64,000 nt of DNA from assembly GCA_016867395.1 (NCBI GenBank), contig VGJS01000002.1, forward strand, positions 62,001 to 126,000. The letters run 5' to 3'. The stretch comes from Candidatus Handelsmanbacteria bacterium (GTDB lineage: Bacteria > Latescibacterota > UBA2968 > UBA8231). The notes below the pieces were generated by a model. It was not told the DNA's origin, did no database searches, and saw only the letters and a program-made list of their open reading frames with translations. Position 1 is the first letter of the stretch, and each line of letters begins with the position of its first letter. Of this stretch, positions 19,400 through 30,790 are shown in pieces. The position numbers and the translations under genes are program-made.

Positions 19400-20362
19400 A
19401 TGAGCAGCGCCGCGGTGGGCGGGGAGGTGATCACGGTCCTGGGGACGATCCGCCCGGAGGAGATGGGGCTGACCTACACCCACGAGCACCTGATCCTCGA
19501 CGCCATGGACCACTACCCCAGCTACGAGTACGTCATCGACGACGAGGACCTGGTCGCCCGCGAGGTAGAGGAGTTCACCAGCCGGGGGGGGCGGACCATC
19601 TGCGACGTGACCCTGGACGAGATCGGGCGCAACCCGGCGGCCCTGGTCCGCCTGGCCAAACGCGCCGGCATCAACATCCTCATGGGGTGCGGCTGGTACC
19701 GCGAGTTCGGCTACCCCAGGATCGTCGCCGAGCGCACCAGCCGCGAGCTGGCCGACCTCCTCGTCCGCGAGATCGAGGTGGGTGTGGGGGATACCGGGGT
19801 GCGGGCCGGGTTTATCGGGGAGATCGGCACGGGCCGGCACTTCGTCAAGCCGGCGGAGGAGCGGGTCTTCCGCGCCGCGGCCCTGGCCCAAGCCCGGACC
19901 GGGGTGGCCATCACCACCCACACCACCCGCTGGGGCACCCTGGCCCTGGAACAGATCGCCATGTTGCGCGAGTTTGGCGCCGATCTGAGCCGGGTCATCA
20001 TCGGCCATCTGGGCGACCGCATCGGCGTCCATCACCTCCTGCCCCTGGCCGAGCAGGGAGTCTACATCGAGGTGGACAATATCGGCTACCTCGACTACCA
20101 GCCCGAATGGGTGCGGGCCGACAACGTGGCGGCTCTGGTGAAGGAGGGTTTTGGCGCCCGGGTGCTGCTCTCCGAGGATATCTGCTCCCTGCGCCACCTC
20201 AAATACGCCGGCGGCAAGGGTTACGGGTACCTGCTCGAGGTCTTCGTGCCCCTGCTGCGGGAGCGCGGCCTCACCGACGAGCAACTCCAGCAACTCCTGG
20301 TCGCCAACCCGGCACGGGTCTTTGCGCGGCGCTGTGCCCAACCCGAAGGCGGCAAACCATGA
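19400..20362 (+). CDS. Phosphotriesterase-family amidohydrolase/lactonase
   Basis: ITVLGTIRPEEMGLTYTHEHLI (THEH metal motif), GVAITTHTT, VIIGHLGD; GTG 19397 or ATG 19400. Confidence 0.9.
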   Translation: MSSAAVGGEVITVLGTIRPEEMGLTYTHEHLILDAMDHYPSYEYVIDDEDLVAREVEEFTSRGGRTICDVTLDEIGRNPAALVRLAKRAGINILMGCGWYREFGYPRIVAERTSRELADLLVREIEVGVGDTGVRAGFIGEIGTGRHFVKPAEERVFRAAALAQARTGVAITTHTTRWGTLALEQIAMLREFGADLSRVIIGHLGDRIGVHHLLPLAEQGVYIEVDNIGYLDYQPEWVRADNVAALVKEGFGARVLLSEDICSLRHLKYAGGKGYGYLLEVFVPLLRERGLTDEQLQQLLVANPARVFARRCAQPEGGKP

Positions 20363-21558
20363 AGATCACTCGCAGCGAAGTATTCGTCCTGGGCGACCCC
20401 GAGCCGCAGGGCAAGGTGGACGCCTCGCGGGTCCACGGCCTGGCCTTCGTGCGGCTGCACACCGACGAAGGATTGACCGGTATCTCGGAGATCTTCACCG
20501 TGCCGCCGGGGGTGGCGCGGGCGGTGCTGGATGGCCCCGAGTCGCTCTATGGCCGGCAACTGGTAGGGGAGGAGGTCACCCACCCGGAGCGGCTGTGGAC
20601 CAAGCTCTACAACAGCATGCTGCATGGCAACCGGCGGGGCTGGGCCATCATCTGTCTGGGGGCGGTGGATGTGGCCCTGTGGGATCTGTACGGGAAGCGG
20701 CTCAAGCAGCCGGTGTACCAGTTGCTGGGTGGGGCGGAGCGGGCCCAGCACCAGATCTGGCGCCCCGGCGATGGGCAGGAGGTGGTGCCGTACTGCACCA
20801 TCATCTCGGACCAGTGGGATCGGCAGAGTGTGCTGCGGCAGCAGGTGGAGCGGGTGGTGCGCCTGCGGGAGCTGGGATACCGGGCCTTCAAGGTCGAGCC
20901 CATGTACCAGGACCCGGACACCATCGTCGAACTGGCGCGGCTGACCCGCCAGGCCGTGGGCCGGGAGGTGACCCTGGCCGTGGACGTGGGATATCTGTGG
21001 AACGACGTGGCCATCGCCCTGGCCACCATCGAGCGGCTGGTCGAACACGAGATCCTCTTCTTCGAGACCCCCTTCCCGGTGGACTCCATGGAGGCGTACG
21101 CCAAACTGGCCGCCCGTTCGCCCATTCCTTTGGCCGCCGGCGAGCACACGGTGAGCCGCTGGGAGTTCCTCGACCTGATGGACCGGGGCGGGGTGCAGGT
21201 GGCCCAGCCCTACATGACCACCTGTGGCGGGCTGACCGAGGCCAAGCGCATCGTCGACTTGGCCCAGCCGCGCGGGGCCTTGGTCTGCCCGGGCAACTGG
21301 TCCACCCATCTGCTGGGCGCTGCGTCAGTGCACCTGGCCGCGTACTCGCCCATCACCCCGGTCTTCGAGATGGCCCCCACCGAGGTCTACTGGTCGCCCC
21401 TGCGCCGGGCCCTGCAGGAACTCTTCTTCCCGGTCAAGGACGGGGCAGTGGCCCTGCCCGAGCGTCCCGGCATCGGCCTCGAGCTGCCGGCCGAGCTGGT
21501 GGAGCACTTCGTGATCGGCCCGGAGAAAGGCTGGCGCTACCATGAAGACCAGGATTGA
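20359..21558 (+). CDS. Mandelate racemase/enolase superfamily (sugar-acid dehydratase-like)
   Basis: MKITRSEVFVLGD...GAVDVALWDLYGKRLKQPVYQLLGG...GYRAFKVEPMYQD...LAVDVGYLWN...FFETPFPVDSMEAYAKLA...LAAGEH; ATGA overlap with the upstream gene. Confidence 0.9.
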   Translation: MKITRSEVFVLGDPEPQGKVDASRVHGLAFVRLHTDEGLTGISEIFTVPPGVARAVLDGPESLYGRQLVGEEVTHPERLWTKLYNSMLHGNRRGWAIICLGAVDVALWDLYGKRLKQPVYQLLGGAERAQHQIWRPGDGQEVVPYCTIISDQWDRQSVLRQQVERVVRLRELGYRAFKVEPMYQDPDTIVELARLTRQAVGREVTLAVDVGYLWNDVAIALATIERLVEHEILFFETPFPVDSMEAYAKLAARSPIPLAAGEHTVSRWEFLDLMDRGGVQVAQPYMTTCGGLTEAKRIVDLAQPRGALVCPGNWSTHLLGAASVHLAAYSPITPVFEMAPTEVYWSPLRRALQELFFPVKDGAVALPERPGIGLELPAELVEHFVIGPEKGWRYHEDQD

Positions 21559-22849
21559 GTGGAAAGCGGGCCTCGCCCGCCGAATCATCACTCCGCAGAC
21601 CCCGGTATGGCTGGCCGGGTACGGCACCCGCCGCGCCCCGGAGGGCATACTGCACGAGCTGTGGCTCAAGGTGCTGGCCCTGGAGGACGAGGGCGGCAAG
21701 CGGCTGGTGCTGGCCACCTGCGACCACATGGGCATGTCCAAGACCATCTACGAGCGGCTGTACGAGAAGGTGCGGCAGCGCTTTGGACTGGAGCGGGCCG
21801 AGTTCATGCTCGCCTTCTCCCACAACCACTGCGGTCCCATCCTCGAGGACGACCTGGTGGACTACTATCCCCTCGACGAGGAGCAGCGCCGGCTGGTGGC
21901 CGAGTACTCGGTGTGGTTCGAGGACCAGACCGTGGTGGCGGTGGGAGAGGCGCTGGCGGACCTGCGGCCGGCCCGCCTGGAGCGCGGGGAGGGGCATTGC
22001 ACCTTTGCGGTGAACCGCCGCGAGAATCCCGAGGCCCAGGTGCAGCAGCTGATCGCCGAGGGGAAACCCTTCAAGGGCGCGGTGGACCACTACGTGCCGG
22101 TGCTGGCGATCCGGGGCGAGGGGGAGGAATTGCGCGGGCTGTTGTTCGGCTACGCCTGCCACCCCACCACCCTCAACTTCACCTACTGGTGCGGGGACTA
22201 TCCAGGCTTTGCCCAGCAAGACCTGGAAGCGCGCTTTCTGGGGACCACGGCGATGTTCTTCAACACCTGCGGGGCAGACCAGAACCCTCTGCCGCGCCGG
22301 CAGGTGATTCGCTGCCAGAAGTACGGGCGGATGCTGGCCAGGGCGGTGGAGGAGGTGCTGGAGGGACCCATGCAGCCCCTGGGCGGGGGGGCACGGGCGG
22401 CCTTTGAGTTCGTGGACCTGGATTACGACGAGCTGGTGACCCGCGAAACCCTCAAACCCGTGGCCGAGGGCCAGAGTGCCGTGCACGCCCGCTGGGCCAG
22501 GCGCCTGCTGGGGCTGCTTGAGGCGGGCGTGGAATTCCCCACCTCGTACCCGTACCCGGTGCAAGCCTGGAAGCTGGGCGGGGAACTGCTCTTCATCGCC
22601 CTGGGCGCCGAGGCCGTGGTCGATTACTCCCTGCGCTTCCGGGGCGAGTACGGAAAACGGGCGTGGATCTGCGGGTACGCCAATGACATGGCCGCGTACA
22701 TCCCCTCGCGCCGGGTGTGGGAGGAGGGCGGGTACGAGGGCGGACCGCACCTCGACGAGTACGGGAGGCCGGCCTGGCGCTGGGCCGGCGACGTGGAGGA
22801 ACGCATCGCCCTCACCGTGCACCGGGTGGTGCAGCGAGCAGGAGGCTGA
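21542..22849 (+). CDS. Neutral/alkaline ceramidase-like (N-terminal domain) protein
   Basis: WKAGLARRIITPQTPVWLAGYGTRRAPEGILHELWLKVLALED...FSHNHCGP...CHPTTL...NTCGADQNP; overlaps the previous gene by 17 nt. Confidence 0.82.
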   Translation: MKTRIEWKAGLARRIITPQTPVWLAGYGTRRAPEGILHELWLKVLALEDEGGKRLVLATCDHMGMSKTIYERLYEKVRQRFGLERAEFMLAFSHNHCGPILEDDLVDYYPLDEEQRRLVAEYSVWFEDQTVVAVGEALADLRPARLERGEGHCTFAVNRRENPEAQVQQLIAEGKPFKGAVDHYVPVLAIRGEGEELRGLLFGYACHPTTLNFTYWCGDYPGFAQQDLEARFLGTTAMFFNTCGADQNPLPRRQVIRCQKYGRMLARAVEEVLEGPMQPLGGGARAAFEFVDLDYDELVTRETLKPVAEGQSAVHARWARRLLGLLEAGVEFPTSYPYPVQAWKLGGELLFIALGAEAVVDYSLRFRGEYGKRAWICGYANDMAAYIPSRRVWEEGGYEGGPHLDEYGRPAWRWAGDVEERIALTVHRVVQRAGG

Positions 22850-22850
22850 G

Positions 22851-23549
22851 ATGCAATACCGCGAAGGCTTCGACGAAGGACCCGGTGGCTGGTACGGCTG
22901 GATCAGCAACGCGGCCGGCCCCAAACCCCTGGAGATCCGCGACAGCTGCGCCCTGAGCCGCAGCCCCTGGTGGATCGACTACAACCACGCCCCGCCCGGG
23001 GCAGGGTACCTCAACCTGCTCTATATCCTCAACACCGGCGGCCGGCCCGGCGAACACCAGCGCGAGGTGGAGGGGGAGAACCGTTTCACCAAAGGCGGGT
23101 ACCCCACCAACTTCAGCGAGGCCCGGTTTTCGCTGCGCCTCAGAGGGGAGTTGGCGGCCAAAGGGGCGCAGCTGGTGCTGCTCTGCCAGGCGGTACACCA
23201 GGGCATCTGCTCGGGCTGGCTTCTCACCGGCAAGCCCTTCGGGGTAACCCCCGAATGGACCGAGCAGACCGTGACCCTGGAACCGGATCCGGCGCAGTGG
23301 ACCTGCCTGGGCTCGCGCCACGACCGGGCCGACTTTTATGGTGTCCTCCCGCTGGAGCGGGTGCTGGGGGACGTCAACACCGACATCCTGCTGGTGCTGC
23401 ACCCCCTCGAGGTGGTGCCGATGGGCCCGCTGGCCGGGGATCCGCACCGGTTGCGGCCCGAGCGCGATTATCCGGTGTGGCGGGGTCGGCTGCCGGAAGG
23501 GTACGTGCTGCTGGATGAGGTGCGCATCGACTTCGCCCACCCAAGGTAA
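22851..23549 (+). CDS. Conserved hypothetical protein (secondary-structure-rich, possibly carbohydrate-binding fold)
   Basis: ATG 22851 one nucleotide after the previous stop, with SD gcaggagg; MQYREGFDEGPGGWYGWISNAAGPKPLEIRDSCALSRSPWWIDYNHAPPGAGYLNLLY; no named family recognised with confidence. Confidence 0.75.
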   Translation: MQYREGFDEGPGGWYGWISNAAGPKPLEIRDSCALSRSPWWIDYNHAPPGAGYLNLLYILNTGGRPGEHQREVEGENRFTKGGYPTNFSEARFSLRLRGELAAKGAQLVLLCQAVHQGICSGWLLTGKPFGVTPEWTEQTVTLEPDPAQWTCLGSRHDRADFYGVLPLERVLGDVNTDILLVLHPLEVVPMGPLAGDPHRLRPERDYPVWRGRLPEGYVLLDEVRIDFAHPR

Positions 23550-23777
23550 AGGCCCCGACCCACCGCAGAGGGCCAGGGCCTCGCCGGTGGAGCAGGGGCG
23601 GGCCTGCGCCAGCTTGGGTACCGGGGGGGGGTGGGGCTCAGGGTCGGGCGTAGCCGGCGTCCTGCTTGTCGCCCACGGTGGAGGGGAATTGGGCCGCGGC
23701 GCCGGGATGGGGGTGTGATACGCCCCACAACGGGTTCCTTCTTTCTCAGACTTGGATCACCGAGACGGGGAGACACA

Positions 23778-25499
<1,722 letters not shown>

Positions 25500-25506
25500 G
25501 GAAACC

Positions 25507-26556
25507 ATGACGGCCGACCAGTTTCATCGCAGCCATCCCATCTGCGACCTGCTGGGAATCAACCTCACCCATCCGCGTTTTCTGCTCGACCACATCGACC
25601 TGGGCCAGCGCCAGCACACCACCTGCCGGGGCGACTTCGTCAAACTGAAGGAGTGGGGTCTGTCGGTGGTGATGTGCAAAGGGGGGCCGGCCCAGTATGA
25701 CGGCAACTTCGCCGGCCTCTGGAAGAGTCAGCCCGAATGGCGCGAGGGCCGGCCCGACCCGGAGCCGATGTTCCTGTCCGGGTCCATCAAGAGCCCCACC
25801 CAGCTGGTGCTGGCGGTACTGGACCGCTTCCTGGGCGACGTCGAGGCCCACCCCGACAAGGTGCTGCTGGTGCACAGGGCCGCCGATCTGGACCGGGCGC
25901 GGGCCCAAGACAAACTGGCGCTGCTGATGGGGGCCAACCGGAGCGACTGGTTCGGCGACAGTCCGGGGGTGCTGCGCATGTTCGCCCGGTTGGGGTTGCG
26001 GATGATCACCCTGGGGCAGAGCGGCCGGGAGTTGGGCTACGACGCCAGCGACGAGGTACGCTCGGGCGGCCGGATGACGACGCTGGGTTTGCGGATGATC
26101 CGGGAGATGAACCGCGCCGGCATCCTCATCGACCTGGCCCACACCAACGAGGTCTGCGCTCTCGACATCATCGAAAATTCGGCCAGCCCGGTGATCGACT
26201 CCCACTCCAATCCGCAGGTTTTGGAGCCGTCGCCGCGCAACACCAGCGACGCGGTGATGAAGGCCCTCGCCGCGCGCGGCGGCCTGCTGGGCATCATGCC
26301 GCCCATCAGCCGGCCCGCCGGGGAGCAGCCCTACCAGGGCGTGCCGGCCGACCAGCTGGCCAGGACCATCGGCTACCTCCGCTACGCCGTGGACCTGATG
26401 GGGGTGGAGGGAGTGGGCATCGGCACCCACTTCAACAGCGCCGTGTTCCCCTACCTCACCGAGGGGTTGCTGGACGCCGGGTTCAGCGAGGCGGATGCGG
26501 CGCTCATCCTGGGCGGCAACTACCTGCGCCTGCTGCGCCAGGTCCTTCCCGCCTGA
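25507..26556 (+). CDS. M19 membrane/renal dipeptidase family protein
   Basis: HPICDLLGINLTHPRFL...LRMITLGQSGRELGYDASDE...LIDLAHTNEVCALDIIENSASPVIDSHSNPQVL...GVEGVGIGTHFN. Confidence 0.85.
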   Translation: MTADQFHRSHPICDLLGINLTHPRFLLDHIDLGQRQHTTCRGDFVKLKEWGLSVVMCKGGPAQYDGNFAGLWKSQPEWREGRPDPEPMFLSGSIKSPTQLVLAVLDRFLGDVEAHPDKVLLVHRAADLDRARAQDKLALLMGANRSDWFGDSPGVLRMFARLGLRMITLGQSGRELGYDASDEVRSGGRMTTLGLRMIREMNRAGILIDLAHTNEVCALDIIENSASPVIDSHSNPQVLEPSPRNTSDAVMKALAARGGLLGIMPPISRPAGEQPYQGVPADQLARTIGYLRYAVDLMGVEGVGIGTHFNSAVFPYLTEGLLDAGFSEADAALILGGNYLRLLRQVLPA

Positions 26557-26563
26557 TGCCGCC

Positions 26564-27856
26564 TTGAACCGCCCGCTCACCGACGCCGAGAAGCTGCGGC
26601 GCCTGCCCTGGGAAACCGCCCGCATCACCCTGACCCGGGTGTACAACGCCCTGATCCTGGGGCCGCCCTTCCCGCTTTTCCTCGCGGCCCTGGGTCTGGC
26701 CAAGAGCCGCATCGGCGCCCTGACCGCGGTGCTCTACCTGGTGGCCCCGCTCTCCCTCTTCGTGGCCCCGGCCGTCGCCCGTTTCGGCTTCAAACGCACC
26801 TTCCTGCTCTTCTACGGGGTGCGCAAGGTCTTCGCCGCGCTGTTGTTGGCCACCCCCTGGGTGGCGGGCCGCTACGGCCTGGACGCGGCGTACGGGTTCG
26901 TCGCGGCCAATGTGCTGGCCTACGCGCTGTGCCGGGCCATTGCCGAGACGGGGATCGGCCCCTGGTACCAGGAGCTGGTGCCCGACCAGGTGCGCGGCAA
27001 GTTCGAGGCGATCACCAACACCGTGGGCATGGTGTGCCTGCTGGGAGCCAACACCTGGGCGGGGTACATGCTGGCCGGCAACGCGCCCGTCGAAGAGTAT
27101 CTCGCGGTCATGGCCGTGGGATTGGTTTTTGCCATCCCCTCGGTGCTCTGCGCCCTGCCCCTGCCCGGGGGCGCACCGGTGGCCCAGGCCCAGGGAGGGA
27201 GGGCCCATTTCCGGCATCTGGGTGCCGCCCTACGCGATCCCAACTTCCTGCGTTACCTGGCCGGCACCGGGTTGGCGGCCCTGGCCACCACCGGCTGGGG
27301 CACCTTCGTGCCCCTCTACCTCAAGGAGGAAGGCGGCCTCGATACCGGCACGGTGGTGCTGCTGGGCAACGCCACCCTGGTGGGCACCCTGGTCTCCAAT
27401 TACATGTGGGGATGGGCGGCAGACCGGTTCGGCAGCAAACCCGTCCTGCTCGCGGGCCTGGCCGCCACCGCGCTCCTGCCCTTGGGCTGGATGCTGATGC
27501 CGCACGGCAGCGAGACCTGGGCTCTGGCCCTGGCCGCATATGCCGGGGTGAGTGCCGGCTGGGGGTTGGGGGCAAACCGCATCCTTTTCTCGGCAGTGAT
27601 GCCGCCCGAGAGGCGGGTCGATTACTGGGCCATCTACTATTCCTGGAGCGGGATCAGCAGCGGGGCCAGTCCCCTGGCCGCCGGCTGGGGCATGGACCTG
27701 GTGCAGGGCTGGCAGCTGCCGGCCTATCCCTGTTTTTTCGGGGGCAGCCTGCTGCTGGTGGTCCTGAGCCTGGCCTGTTTCGCCGGCCTGCGCGACCCCG
27801 GTTCCCGCTCGCTGCGCCGCTGGCTGGGTGAACGCCTGCGCCACAGGACAACCTGA
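26564..27856 (+). CDS. MFS transporter
   Basis: About 12 hydrophobic segments; 'GTFVPLYLKEEGGLDTGTVVLLGNATLVGTLVSNYMWGWAADRFGSKPVL'; TTG start proposed 8 nt after the previous stop. Confidence 0.85.
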   Translation: MNRPLTDAEKLRRLPWETARITLTRVYNALILGPPFPLFLAALGLAKSRIGALTAVLYLVAPLSLFVAPAVARFGFKRTFLLFYGVRKVFAALLLATPWVAGRYGLDAAYGFVAANVLAYALCRAIAETGIGPWYQELVPDQVRGKFEAITNTVGMVCLLGANTWAGYMLAGNAPVEEYLAVMAVGLVFAIPSVLCALPLPGGAPVAQAQGGRAHFRHLGAALRDPNFLRYLAGTGLAALATTGWGTFVPLYLKEEGGLDTGTVVLLGNATLVGTLVSNYMWGWAADRFGSKPVLLAGLAATALLPLGWMLMPHGSETWALALAAYAGVSAGWGLGANRILFSAVMPPERRVDYWAIYYSWSGISSGASPLAAGWGMDLVQGWQLPAYPCFFGGSLLLVVLSLACFAGLRDPGSRSLRRWLGERLRHRTT

Positions 27857-27869
27857 GGAGGACGACGCG

Positions 27870-28757
27870 ATGGGGGCATGGCACTGCGTGCTGGAACTCG
27901 ACGAAACGCGCCGGCCCGTGGCGGGCAGCCCCGAAGCCCTGGCCACCGCCATCGGACGCGGTGCCGATCTGCGTATCGGCACCTGTTTCCGGCACAACGA
28001 GCACATCGACACCACCTCGGCCAATCGCGAATGGGTCGAGGAGGTGGCCGAGTTCGGCGTCACCTGCCTGCTGGACCAGCGCTGGGTTGCCGGCTTCATG
28101 ACCCTGCGCCAGCCCGTGGCCCTGCCCGACGCCTTCGGCCCCCGGCCCTCGATGTCCTTCTTCCTCTACAACCAGGACGGCAGCCAGGCCATCGCCCGGC
28201 CCCACCTCGACGGGACGCCCTTGGCCGGGCCCCGAGGCCCTTCGCCTGTGCCCGACCACGCCGACATGCCGCGGTACCACCAGTTCGATCACTGGGACGG
28301 CGGCACCAACGCTCCCAGCCAGAATTTCGTCTACGATTTCGGGCGTTACCGCTTCTTCGTCCGCGACGAGTGGCAGGAGGTCTGCGCCACCGCCGCCGAC
28401 GGCGCGGTCCTCTCCGGTTCGGTGGCCGCCCTGGCTGCGGCCTTTGCTGCCGGCGCCCAGATCAAGGTGGGGGTGAGCGGCATCGGCAGCGACCTGGGCG
28501 AGGGGCCGGAGCATGAGGTCCTGGTGCCGACCCATTCGGGGTACTACTACACCGAGCAACAGCTCTTCATCGCCGCCACCCAGCCATTGGTGCGGGTGGC
28601 CCCGGCGATCCCGCTGCGCTACGGCAGCGGCAACTGGGACTGCGGCTGGCTGCTGGTGCGCACCGACGGTCTGGTGAAGGGCCTGATCTGCGACCCCTAT
28701 ACCCTCGTTTTCCGCCGGCCCGAGTGGCGCTGTGCCCTGCGGTGGTTCGTCCGCTAG
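27870..28757 (+). CDS. Conserved hypothetical protein
   Basis: ATG 27870 with SD gaggagg; MGAWHCVLELDETRRPVAGSPEALATAIGRGADLRIGTCFRHNEHIDTTSANREWVEEVAEFGVTCLLDQRWVAGFMTLRQPV... Confidence 0.75.
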   Translation: MGAWHCVLELDETRRPVAGSPEALATAIGRGADLRIGTCFRHNEHIDTTSANREWVEEVAEFGVTCLLDQRWVAGFMTLRQPVALPDAFGPRPSMSFFLYNQDGSQAIARPHLDGTPLAGPRGPSPVPDHADMPRYHQFDHWDGGTNAPSQNFVYDFGRYRFFVRDEWQEVCATAADGAVLSGSVAALAAAFAAGAQIKVGVSGIGSDLGEGPEHEVLVPTHSGYYYTEQQLFIAATQPLVRVAPAIPLRYGSGNWDCGWLLVRTDGLVKGLICDPYTLVFRRPEWRCALRWFVR

Positions 28758-28938
28758 CCTGGGTCTTGGCAGGGCCGGGGGCACCGCATTATCTTGACGA
28801 CCCCCATGGCAGCGGTTCACCGCCATGGGCCGAAAGGGACGAGGCATGATGCAGTTCGCGGTCCGGGCTCACCAGCATTCCCCCCAACCCTCCCGCGGGC
28901 GGTTGTCGGCGGGGTGGGCGCCGGGAAAGGGGTGGTAG

Positions 28939-30735
28939 GTGGACTGGTGTCGTCGGCATTCCCTCTGGCTCGTCTGCGGCCTGGCGCTGGCCCTGCGCGT
29001 GGCGTACCTGGGGGAGATCAGTCAAAGCCCGCTCTTTCGCCACCCGGTGGTGGACGCTGAAACCTACACCCGGCAGGCCAGCGCCCTGGCCGCCGGCAAC
29101 TGGCTGGGCCGCGGCGAAGGGCCATTCTGGCAACCGCCGCTGTACCCCTATTTCCTCGGGGTGATCAAGGGCCTGTTCCCCGAGACCTTCTGGTACGCCG
29201 CCCGGCTAACCCAGGGGATATTGGGAGCCCTCAGCTGCGGCCTGGTGGTCTGGCTGGGGCGCCGCCTTTTCAGTCCGGGGATAGGGGTGGCGGCCGGCCT
29301 GGCCGCCGCGGTCTATGGTCCGCTGATCTTCTACGATGCCGAGCTGCTCCCCGCGACCCTGGCCACCACCCTCAACCTGCTGGCGCTGGCGCTGCTGGTG
29401 CGGGGCGGCAATGGCTGGCACTGGCTGTTGAGCGGCGCGGTCCTCGGCCTGGCCAGCCTGGCCATCGCCCAGAGCCTGGTGGTCGCTGCCCTGGCCGCAG
29501 CTTGGCTGGGCTGGCGGGGGTGGCAGGCAGGACGGGCGACGGCGCTGCGGCGCGCCGGCTTCCTGGCCGCCGGGGTGGTGCTGGTGCTGGCGCCGGTCAG
29601 CCTGCGCAACTACGTGGTGGGGGGGGACACGGTGCTGATCTCCTACAACGGCGGCGTCAACTTTTACCTGGGCAACAATCCGGACTACGAGCGCACGGTG
29701 AATGTGCGTCCGGGCTGGGAGTGGGACGACCTGGTGGCCATGCCCTTTGCCGCCGGGGTGTCGCGGCCCTCGGAAAAGGCGGCGTTCTTCTACCAGCAGG
29801 CGTGGGCATACATCAGCAGCCAGCCCCTCGACTACCTGGGGCTCCTGTTGCACAAGGCGCGCACCTTCTGGCAGGGAGACGAGCTTGGCCGCAACCAGGA
29901 CGTCTACTACTGGCGCCATTACTCGGTGTTGCTGAGCGGCCTGCTGTGGAAATACGGCCTGGCCTTCCCCTTTGGCTTGGTCGGTCCTCTGGCGCTCCTG
30001 GGAATGGGGCTGGCGTGGCGCCGGGGGCATTCGCAGCTGCCCCTGCTCTACGTGGCCGCCCATCTCGCCGTGGTCGTGGCCTTTTTCGTCGCCGACCGCT
30101 ACCGCCTGCCCCTGGTGCCGGTGCTCCTGCTCTTTGCCGCGGAGGGCGCCTGGTGGCTGTGGCAGAGCCGCCGCCTGGCCCAGGGCAGGTGGGGCATGGC
30201 CGGGGTGGCCCTCCTGCTGGGTTGGTGCAACTGGGGCCTGCCGCCCATGCAGATGGCGGGGGACGCGGCCATCCACTACAACCTGGGCAAGGCCTACGCC
30301 GAGGAACGGCGGGTGCCCGAGGCGGTGGAGGCCTACACCCGGGCGGTGCGCCTGGACTCGACCTATTGGCAGGCCTGGGTCAACCTGGGTTCGATGACGG
30401 CAGTGGCCGGCCGGATGGAAGAGGCGGCGGGGATCTTCGAACGGGTGACCCGGGCCCGGCCCGGGCAGCTCGAGGTCTGGATGAACCTGGCCCACGCCCG
30501 CCGGGCCCTGCAGCAGGGGCCGGCCGCGCGCGCGGCCTACGATGCGGCGCTCCGGCTGCCCTCCCCCCACCGGCCCCAGATCTACCTGGAGCTGATGGGT
30601 TTTCATCTGCAGGCCGGCGAATTCGCCCAGGCCACCGAGGTGATGGCGCAGGCGCAACGGGACTACCCCCAGGATGTGGCGCGCATCCGCCAGGCCTACG
30701 AGCAGATGCAGGCGCGGGTGCTGGGAGGGAAATGA
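28939..30735 (+). CDS. GT39/PMT-type membrane glycosyltransferase-like protein with C-terminal TPR repeats
   Basis: GTG start; 'VVDAETYTRQASALAAGNWLGRGEGPFWQPPLYPYFLGVI' (GT39-like loop), multi-TM; C-terminal TPRs 'AIHYNLGKAYAEERRVPEAVEAYTRAVRLDSTYWQAWVNLGS'. Confidence 0.82.
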   Translation: MDWCRRHSLWLVCGLALALRVAYLGEISQSPLFRHPVVDAETYTRQASALAAGNWLGRGEGPFWQPPLYPYFLGVIKGLFPETFWYAARLTQGILGALSCGLVVWLGRRLFSPGIGVAAGLAAAVYGPLIFYDAELLPATLATTLNLLALALLVRGGNGWHWLLSGAVLGLASLAIAQSLVVAALAAAWLGWRGWQAGRATALRRAGFLAAGVVLVLAPVSLRNYVVGGDTVLISYNGGVNFYLGNNPDYERTVNVRPGWEWDDLVAMPFAAGVSRPSEKAAFFYQQAWAYISSQPLDYLGLLLHKARTFWQGDELGRNQDVYYWRHYSVLLSGLLWKYGLAFPFGLVGPLALLGMGLAWRRGHSQLPLLYVAAHLAVVVAFFVADRYRLPLVPVLLLFAAEGAWWLWQSRRLAQGRWGMAGVALLLGWCNWGLPPMQMAGDAAIHYNLGKAYAEERRVPEAVEAYTRAVRLDSTYWQAWVNLGSMTAVAGRMEEAAGIFERVTRARPGQLEVWMNLAHARRALQQGPAARAAYDAALRLPSPHRPQIYLELMGFHLQAGEFAQATEVMAQAQRDYPQDVARIRQAYEQMQARVLGGK

Positions 30736-30790
30736 AGGGTTCGGTGCGGGTGCGGAGATTGCAGCAGGGGCCACGGTCGGGGACGGCCGC

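Noticed and set aside
28803-28829. cccatggc...gccatggg hairpin after the 27870-28757 gene as terminator
   Set aside because: 8-bp stem with 11-nt loop but no T-tract; not strong enough to call.
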